Assembly (NCBI GenBank): GCA_017436785.1
Contig: JAFSCK010000024.1
Coordinates: forward strand, 62,001-126,000
Direction: 5' to 3'
DNA length: 64,000 nt
Source of the DNA: Oscillospiraceae bacterium
Lineage (GTDB): Bacteria > Bacillota > Clostridia > Oscillospirales > Oscillospiraceae
Of this stretch, positions 58,915 to 64,000 are shown piece after piece (within the stretch, counting starts at the first letter, position 1; each line of letters starts with the position of its first letter). Made by a program: the position numbers and the translations under genes. Under the pieces are notes generated by a model. The model made no database searches. It had not been told where the DNA came from and worked only from the letters and a program-made list of their open reading frames with translations.

Positions 58915-60138
58915 ATGCTCTACGACACCGAGCTTCGTTTTCTGTGCGATACTTTGCAAAAATGTCATATTCAGACCCATATTATTGACATGTCACAGCC
59001 CCTGACCCAGCGTCTATCCCAAATGGACATTCCCACACAGCTTGGAGATATCGATGGCCTTGCAGACCTCGAATCCCGCCTGCCGCAGGTCCGCCCCGGC
59101 GTTGTGTACCGTTTCCGGGATCAGCTGGGATGTCATTTCCTGTACTGCTGCCTGCCCACCGCCGCCCGGGAGTCGTTGCTGGCGATCGGCCCTTATCTTG
59201 CCGAAAGTCCCGATTCCCAACAGATCTTGGAACTGGCTGAAAAGCACGGCGTTTCTCCCGGTCAGCTAAAATACCTGCAAAACTACTATAACAGCATACC
59301 TGTATTGCCAAACGCAAACCATCTGTTTGCTTTGGTGGAAACCTTTGCTGAACGGCTATGGGGTAAAAACGGCTTCACTGTGGAAGATGTGTTTTCTGAG
59401 CCCTACGAGCTTTTCCTTTCCCCGGAAGATAAAAAATCCCCTGCGGAAGATACCTTGTGGTATATGCGCTCTATAGAACAGCGTTATGCCTATGAAAATG
59501 AATTGATCGAAGCTGTATCCAAAGGGCACTCCCACAAAGCGGATATGATATATGATACATTTTCCCATTTAAGTCTGGAGCAGCGCTCCAATGATCCTCT
59601 AAGAAACGCCAAAAACTACTGCATCATTATGAACACCCTGCTGCGCAAAGCCGCAGAGCAAGGCGGTGTGCATCCTATGAATCTGGACCGTGTCTCCTCC
59701 GGCTTTGCCTTCCGGATCGAGCAGGCGGTGTCTCTGGAATCCGTTCCCGGGATCTTTTCGGAAATGTTTCACACCTACTGCCGGCTGGTGCGCAAAAACT
59801 CTCTGAAGGGCTACTCCCCGCCGGTGCAGCGGGCCGTAGCGCTGATCGAAGCCGACCTGTCTGCCAGCCTGAATCTTCGCACCATCGCTCACAACCTAAA
59901 CATCAGCAGCAGCTATCTTTCCTCCCTGTTCAAAAAAGAAACAGGGCAAACGCTCACCGACTACATCATCCTGCGCAGAATGGAACTGGCACGAAACCTT
60001 CTGTCCCGCACCAAACTGCAGGTGCAAACCGTTGCACAGCACTGCGGCATTCTGGATGTACACTATTTTTCCAAGCTCTTCAAAAAGGCCACCGGTATGA
60101 CCCCAAAGGAGTTCCGGCAAGTCAACAGCTCCAATTAA
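58915..60138 (+). CDS. AraC-family regulator of the uronate locus
   Basis: A 407-residue protein. The first ~280 residues are a poorly conserved sensor region with no known ligand domain that I recognise. The last ~100 residues hold the two AraC helix-turn-helix motifs (LNLRTIAHNLNISSSYLSSL and VQTVAQHCGILDVHYFSKLF) with the closing GMTPKEFRQ. GGAGGG fixes ATG 58915. It heads the plus-strand uxu operon and faces the transporter-GH2 operon, so control of both by a uronate signal is likely. Confidence 0.9.
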   Translation: MLYDTELRFLCDTLQKCHIQTHIIDMSQPLTQRLSQMDIPTQLGDIDGLADLESRLPQVRPGVVYRFRDQLGCHFLYCCLPTAARESLLAIGPYLAESPDSQQILELAEKHGVSPGQLKYLQNYYNSIPVLPNANHLFALVETFAERLWGKNGFTVEDVFSEPYELFLSPEDKKSPAEDTLWYMRSIEQRYAYENELIEAVSKGHSHKADMIYDTFSHLSLEQRSNDPLRNAKNYCIIMNTLLRKAAEQGGVHPMNLDRVSSGFAFRIEQAVSLESVPGIFSEMFHTYCRLVRKNSLKGYSPPVQRAVALIEADLSASLNLRTIAHNLNISSSYLSSLFKKETGQTLTDYIILRRMELARNLLSRTKLQVQTVAQHCGILDVHYFSKLFKKATGMTPKEFRQVNSSN

Positions 60139-60184
60139 CGGTCCCCCACCGGATTTACGAAAGATCATCAAGGAGGAATTATTT

Positions 60185-61273
60185 ATGCCAATGCAAATGG
60201 GTTTCCGTTGGTACGGCGAGGGCAACGATAAGATAAAGCTCTCCGATATTAAGCAGATCCCCGGTGTAACAAGCATCGTATGGGCGCTGCATCATAAAAT
60301 GCCCGGAGAAATCTGGGAAGAAGAAGAGATCGCACAGGTAAAAGCCCAATGTGATCAGTACGGTTTCAATATCGATGTGGTGGAATCCGTAAACGTTCAT
60401 GATGACATCAAGATCGGTCTGCCCACCCGGGATCAGTACATCGAAAACTACAAGATCACTATGCGTAATCTGGCCAAATACGGTGTCAAGGTGATCTGCT
60501 ACAACTTTATGCCTATTTTTGACTGGACCAGATCCAATCTGTTCCACGAAGTAGGCGACGGCTCTACCGCACTGTTCTACGAAAAGGGCATGATCCAAGA
60601 TGATTACAACGCCATGGCAAAGTATATTTTGGACTTCACCGAAAAATACAACATGTCTTTCCCCGGCTGGGAGCCGGAGCGGATGGCAAAGCTGGACGAG
60701 CTTTTTAAGGCCTACAAGGACGTGGATCACGAAACCCTGTGGGCAAACCTCAAATATTTCTTGGAGGCACTGATGCCTACCTGCGAAGAGACCGGCATCA
60801 AAATGGCCATCCATATGGACGATCCCCCTTGGGATATTTTCGGTCTCCCCCGGTTACTTATTAACGAAGAAAATATCGACCGTTTCCTGAAAATGGTGGA
60901 TCACCCCTGCAACTGTCTGACTCTTTGCTCCGGCAGTTTGAACGCCGACCCCCGGAACGATGTAGCAAAGATCGTCCGCAAGCACTGCCACCGGATCGCT
61001 TTTGCCCATATCCGCAATGTCAAACACTTTGAAAACGGTGATTTTTCCGAAGCCAGCCACCGGGATTGCGATGGCGACACCGGAATCCTGAATATTTTGA
61101 AGGCATACCACGATTGCGGCTTTGAAGGTTATATCCGCCCAGATCATGGACGTCATCTGTGGGATGAAGGTCCGGGCAATGTGCGTCCCGGCTACGGTTT
61201 GTATGACCGGGCACTGGGTATCATGTATATGCTGGGTGTCTGGGATATGCTGGACAAGCTAGCAGGCAAATAA
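60185..61273 (+). CDS. uxuA: Mannonate dehydratase
   Basis: A 362-residue TIM-barrel enzyme that converts D-mannonate to 2-keto-3-deoxygluconate. Family blocks: MGFRWYGEGNDKIKLSDIKQ, MAIHMDDPPWDIFGLPR with metal-binding His/Asp, LCSGSLNADPRNDV, FAHIRNVKHF and RPDHGRHLWDE. Length and motifs are standard. AAGGAGG precedes ATG 60185. It lies 46 nt after the regulator and 58 nt before the SDR gene. Confidence 0.96.
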   Translation: MPMQMGFRWYGEGNDKIKLSDIKQIPGVTSIVWALHHKMPGEIWEEEEIAQVKAQCDQYGFNIDVVESVNVHDDIKIGLPTRDQYIENYKITMRNLAKYGVKVICYNFMPIFDWTRSNLFHEVGDGSTALFYEKGMIQDDYNAMAKYILDFTEKYNMSFPGWEPERMAKLDELFKAYKDVDHETLWANLKYFLEALMPTCEETGIKMAIHMDDPPWDIFGLPRLLINEENIDRFLKMVDHPCNCLTLCSGSLNADPRNDVAKIVRKHCHRIAFAHIRNVKHFENGDFSEASHRDCDGDTGILNILKAYHDCGFEGYIRPDHGRHLWDEGPGNVRPGYGLYDRALGIMYMLGVWDMLDKLAGK

Positions 61274-61331
61274 AAACATCCGGAGCGCCCGACGTTCCCT
61301 TTTACATCAAAACTTTTGGAGGTAATTAGCT

Positions 61332-62177
61332 ATGGCAAATCTTCCCCTGAACATTGATTATACCGGCAAGGTGGTGGTAGTCACCGGTGCCGGCGGATTG
61401 ATCTGCGGCGCAATGGCTGCCGCTTTCGCCCGCAGCGGTGCCAAGGTGGCCTGTCTGGACCTGAACGAAGAAGCTGTTAAAAAACTCGCCGACGAGCTGA
61501 AGGCCGAAGGCTACATTGCCGAAGGCTACAAAGCAAATGTATTGGAGCCTGCCGCTTTGGAGGAAGTCCATCAGGCGGTTCTGAAAGATCTTGGCCCCTG
61601 CGATATTCTGGTTAACGGTGCCGGCGGCAACAACCCCCGTGCTACCACCGACAACGAGTATCAGCACGAAGCAAAAGAGGGTGGCAAGTCCTTCTTTGAT
61701 TTGGATGCTGCCGGCGTGGACTTTGTGTTCAAGCTGAATTTCCAAGGCACCCTGTTGCCCACCCAGACCTTTGCCAAGGATATGGTGGCTAAGAAAAACG
61801 GCGTGATCCTGAACATTTCCTCCATGAACGCCTATACCCCTTTGACCAAGATTCCCGCTTACTCCGCCGCCAAGGCCGGTATTTCCAACTTTACCCAGTG
61901 GCTGGCTACCCACTTTGCCGGCACCGGCATCCGGTGTAACGCCATTGCCCCCGGCTTCTTGGTATCCGCCCAGAACAAAGCTTTGCTCTTTAATGAGGAC
62001 GGCACACCTACTGCCCGCTCCGCCAAGATCCTGAACGGCACACCTACCGCCCGGTTTGTGGATGCCGAGGAACTGATCGGTGCGACCCTGTTCCTGTGCG
62101 ACGATCGGGCGGCCTCCGCCATCACCGGTGTGGTACTGCCTGTGGATGCCGGTTTCGCCGCTTATTCCGGTGTATAA
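61332..62177 (+). CDS. uxuB: SDR-type mannonate oxidoreductase (fructuronate reductase)
   Basis: A 281-residue short-chain dehydrogenase: cofactor motif VTGAGGLICGAM, VNGAGGNNP, catalytic Ser (NISSMNAY), YSAAKAGIS with Tyr/Lys, and a family insertion around residues 100-125 (TTDNEYQHEAKEGGKSFFDL). This SDR type replaces classical UxuB in many Firmicutes uronate clusters and reduces D-fructuronate to mannonate with NAD(P)H. The assignment rests on its place between uxuA and kdgK. GGAGG precedes ATG 61332. Confidence 0.85.
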   Translation: MANLPLNIDYTGKVVVVTGAGGLICGAMAAAFARSGAKVACLDLNEEAVKKLADELKAEGYIAEGYKANVLEPAALEEVHQAVLKDLGPCDILVNGAGGNNPRATTDNEYQHEAKEGGKSFFDLDAAGVDFVFKLNFQGTLLPTQTFAKDMVAKKNGVILNISSMNAYTPLTKIPAYSAAKAGISNFTQWLATHFAGTGIRCNAIAPGFLVSAQNKALLFNEDGTPTARSAKILNGTPTARFVDAEELIGATLFLCDDRAASAITGVVLPVDAGFAAYSGV

Positions 62178-62194
62178 TTTAGGAGGTAACGCAA

Positions 62195-63223
62195 ATGGCT
62201 AGAATTATTACTTTCGGTGAGCTGATGCTGCGTCTGCAGCCTTATAACTATGAGCGCTTTGTCCAATGCGACCATGTGGAATTTACCTTTGGCGGTGGTG
62301 AAGCCAATGTAGCTGTGTCTTTGGCCAATTACGGTATGGATGCCGCTTATGTGACCAAGCTGCCTACCCACGCCATCGGTCAGTCTGCCGTAAACTCTCT
62401 GCGGCGCTACGGCGTAGACACCTCCAAAATCGTCCGCGGCGGCGATCGGGTTGGTATTTACTTCAACGAAAAGGGTGCTTCCCAGCGTGGCTCTGTTTGC
62501 ATCTATGACCGGGCCCATTCCGCAATCAGCCTAGCTTCCCCCAGTGATTTCGATTGGGATGCAATTTTTGAGGGTGCCGATTGGTTTCATTTCACCGGTA
62601 TCACCCCGGCGCTGGGAGGAAATCTGGTGCAGATCTGCAAAGAGGCCTGTCAGGCCGCCAAGGCCCGGGGCATTAAGATCTCCTGCGACCTGAACTACCG
62701 AGGCAAGCTGTGGACCCGGGAGCAGGCGCGGGCCGCTATGACCGAGCTGTGTCAGTATGTGGATGTATGCATCTCCAACGAAGAAGACGCCAAGGATGTA
62801 TTCGGCATTGAAGCGGAAGCCACCGACATTTATGCAGGCGAGCTTAACCACGAAGGCTACAAGTCCGTAGCAAAGCAGTTGGCGGATCGGTTCGGCTTCG
62901 AGATGGTTGCCATCACCTTGCGGGAAAGCCACAGCGCCTTTGACAATGGCTGGAGCGCCATGCTGTACAATGTAGCAAAAAATGAATACTGCTTCTCCAA
63001 GAAATATCAGCTGCACATCATTGACCGGGTAGGCGGCGGTGACTCTTTCGGCGGCGGTCTGATTTACAGCCTGCTTACCGGTAAGGACACCCAAGCTGCC
63101 GTGGAATTTGCCGTAGCTGCTTCTGCTTTGAAGCATTCTATTGAGGGCGACTACAACATGGTCACCGTCGCCGAGGTAGAAAAGCTGGCCGGTGGCGACG
63201 GCTCCGGCCGAATCCAGCGCTAA
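62195..63223 (+). CDS. kdgK: 2-keto-3-deoxygluconate kinase
   Basis: A 342-residue PfkB-family kinase: ITFGELMLRLQP start, FGGGEANVAVSLANYG, and the ATP/anion-hole motif DRVGGGDSFGGGLIYSLL with catalytic Asp. RGGDRVGIYFNEKGASQRGS is typical of KdgK. It phosphorylates KDG to KDPG; the aldolase is not in the window. GGAGG precedes ATG 62195. Last gene of the operon. Confidence 0.93.
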   Translation: MARIITFGELMLRLQPYNYERFVQCDHVEFTFGGGEANVAVSLANYGMDAAYVTKLPTHAIGQSAVNSLRRYGVDTSKIVRGGDRVGIYFNEKGASQRGSVCIYDRAHSAISLASPSDFDWDAIFEGADWFHFTGITPALGGNLVQICKEACQAAKARGIKISCDLNYRGKLWTREQARAAMTELCQYVDVCISNEEDAKDVFGIEAEATDIYAGELNHEGYKSVAKQLADRFGFEMVAITLRESHSAFDNGWSAMLYNVAKNEYCFSKKYQLHIIDRVGGGDSFGGGLIYSLLTGKDTQAAVEFAVAASALKHSIEGDYNMVTVAEVEKLAGGDGSGRIQR

Positions 63224-63251
63224 ATCGTTGTTACCTACTTATAAAAACGCA

Positions 63252-63287
63252 AATCGGTCAGTTCCTTTCGGAACTGACCGATTGATT
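63252..63287. terminator. Terminator of the uxu operon
   Basis: Stem AATCGGTCAGTTCC/GGAACTGACCGATT, then GATTGTTTC; also fits as the terminator of the convergent gene. Confidence 0.87.
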
Positions 63288-63290
63288 GTT

Positions 63291-64000
63291 TCATTTGACC
63301 ACTTTCCCACCGAGGACAACGGACTTTACATTCATTTTGATGTCCACAAAAATCAGGTCCGCCCGCAGACCCACCCGGATCTCGCCCCGGTCATTCAGGC
63401 CCACGGCCTTTGCCGGATTATAAGAGCCTACCTTGAACGCATCCACAATGGATGCACCGGTATGCTTCATATAGTTACGGCAGGCTGCATTTAAGGTCAG
63501 CTTAGAACCGGAAATATCGATCCGGCCGTCTTTTCTGTAAGTAAAGTTCAAATCTGTCACGTGCGCAAGGCCGGGAACCTCAATGGAATCGTGGATCGTC
63601 TGATCGGAGATCAGAATGATCCGGTCATCGCCCTTGATTCTACGAACCAACCGCTGCATATAGGGATTTACATGGATACCCGCGCTGTCGGAGATCAGTT
63701 CTGCATAAATATCCTGATTATAATTGACACCTTCATCCACGCAAACACCCCGACACTCCGGATAATTGACGATGGTACCGGTGGCATTGGTATGGTGGGT
63801 ACCAATACACAATCCGTAAGGCATCAGTGCTTCGATCTGCTGCGGAGTCGCCTCACTGTGGGTCACCGCAAAACGAACATTGGGATTGGCGGCCTTGGCA
63901 GCCTTTACAAAAACCTCCATATTCTCCCGCTCCGGTGCTGTACCCCAAACACGAATAATATCCGCACCGGCCTTTAAAAGAGGTTCAAAGTCCTCCGGAA
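63291..64000 (-). CDS. NagA-like amidohydrolase (3' part only)
   Basis: The visible 236 codons cover the C-terminal two-thirds of a metal-dependent amidohydrolase. RFAVTHSEATPQQIEALMPY, GTHHTNATG, the ELISDSAGIHVNPY block, catalytic-Asp segment ILISDQTIHD, and the closing NPAKAVGLNDRGEIRVGLRA DL follow the order in N-acetylglucosamine-6-phosphate deacetylase. The substrate need not be GlcNAc-6-P. The frame continues past 64000, so the start is outside the window. Confidence 0.75.
   Translation of the reverse strand, partial: PEDFEPLLKAGADIIRVWGTAPERENMEVFVKAAKAANPNVRFAVTHSEATPQQIEALMPYGLCIGTHHTNATGTIVNYPECRGVCVDEGVNYNQDIYAELISDSAGIHVNPYMQRLVRRIKGDDRIILISDQTIHDSIEVPGLAHVTDLNFTYRKDGRIDISGSKLTLNAACRNYMKHTGASIVDAFKVGSYNPAKAVGLNDRGEIRVGLRADLIFVDIKMNVKSVVLGGKVVK

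Overview
The window reads as a chromosomal segment of an anaerobic, low-GC-phylum but moderately GC-rich gut Clostridium relative, most likely in the Oscillospirales (Oscillospiraceae/Ruminococcaceae). The evidence is indirect: Firmicutes-type Shine-Dalgarno sites (GGAGG) before almost every gene, tRNAs with encoded CCA, a Firmicutes L27 with a cleavable N-terminus beside Prp, a SpoIIQ-like sporulation peptidase, a K+-dependent membrane pyrophosphatase, and a flavin-based electron-bifurcation cluster. I see no prophage, insertion sequence, CRISPR array or rRNA operon. Two families of non-coding repeats are scattered between the genes.

Layout. 1-7.0 kb: rRNA pseudouridine synthase (cut by the window edge), an FMN riboswitch with the riboflavin transporter RibU, a small membrane protein, tRNA-Gln and tRNA-Lys, an aldose-epimerase-like protein, AsnRS, two coupled mini-ORFs and a lipoprotein. 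7.1-17.3 kb: one long operon, hdrBCA-flxDCBA, then a soluble fumarate-reductase-like pair and an aspartate/alanine-exchanger-family permease. 17.4-24.7 kb: a ribbon-helix-helix regulator with a divergent hypothetical, an exonuclease, an ECF transporter S component, a SpoIIQ-like peptidase, and a polyamine ABC transporter whose binding protein is fused to the PotC permease. 24.7-35 kb (minus strand): a HAD phosphatase, a ceramidase-like lipoprotein, AspRS, and a MacB-type exporter operon with two HlyD-like adaptors. 35-39.7 kb: a duplicated-domain lipoprotein divergent from an XRE regulator, a LURP-one-related protein, tRNA-Val, an AT-rich P-loop kinase, and an ApbE/NusG-II pair. 39.7-46.3 kb: L21-Prp-L27-Obg, YmdB, and an SbcD/YhaN-like nuclease pair. 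46.7-54.7 kb: HppA, SerC-SerA, a nitroreductase, and a P-type ATPase under a yybP-ykoY (manganese) riboswitch. 54.9-63.3 kb: a hexuronate-use locus (GH2 enzyme, GPH transporter, AraC regulator, UxuA, SDR-type UxuB, KdgK). The window ends inside a NagA-like amidohydrolase.

How the parts work together. The most striking unit is the 10-kb operon from the promoter at 7087 to the terminator at 17319. Flx/Hdr complexes are known to oxidise NADH, reduce ferredoxin and pass the other electrons to a disulfide or similar acceptor. Here no DsrC or heterodisulfide partner follows. Instead there is a fumarate-reductase-like iron-sulfur/flavoprotein pair with no membrane anchor, and then a carboxylate-exporter-family permease. 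I infer a cytosolic, NADH-driven, ferredoxin-reducing fumarate (or related enoate) reductase with product export. The ferredoxin and pyrophosphate economy (HppA), the flavin supply (RibU) and flavin transfer (ApbE) fit such an energy metabolism, but a direct link is not shown. The uronate locus would feed glucuronides through fructuronate, mannonate and KDG to KDPG; glucuronate isomerase and KDPG aldolase are not in the window.
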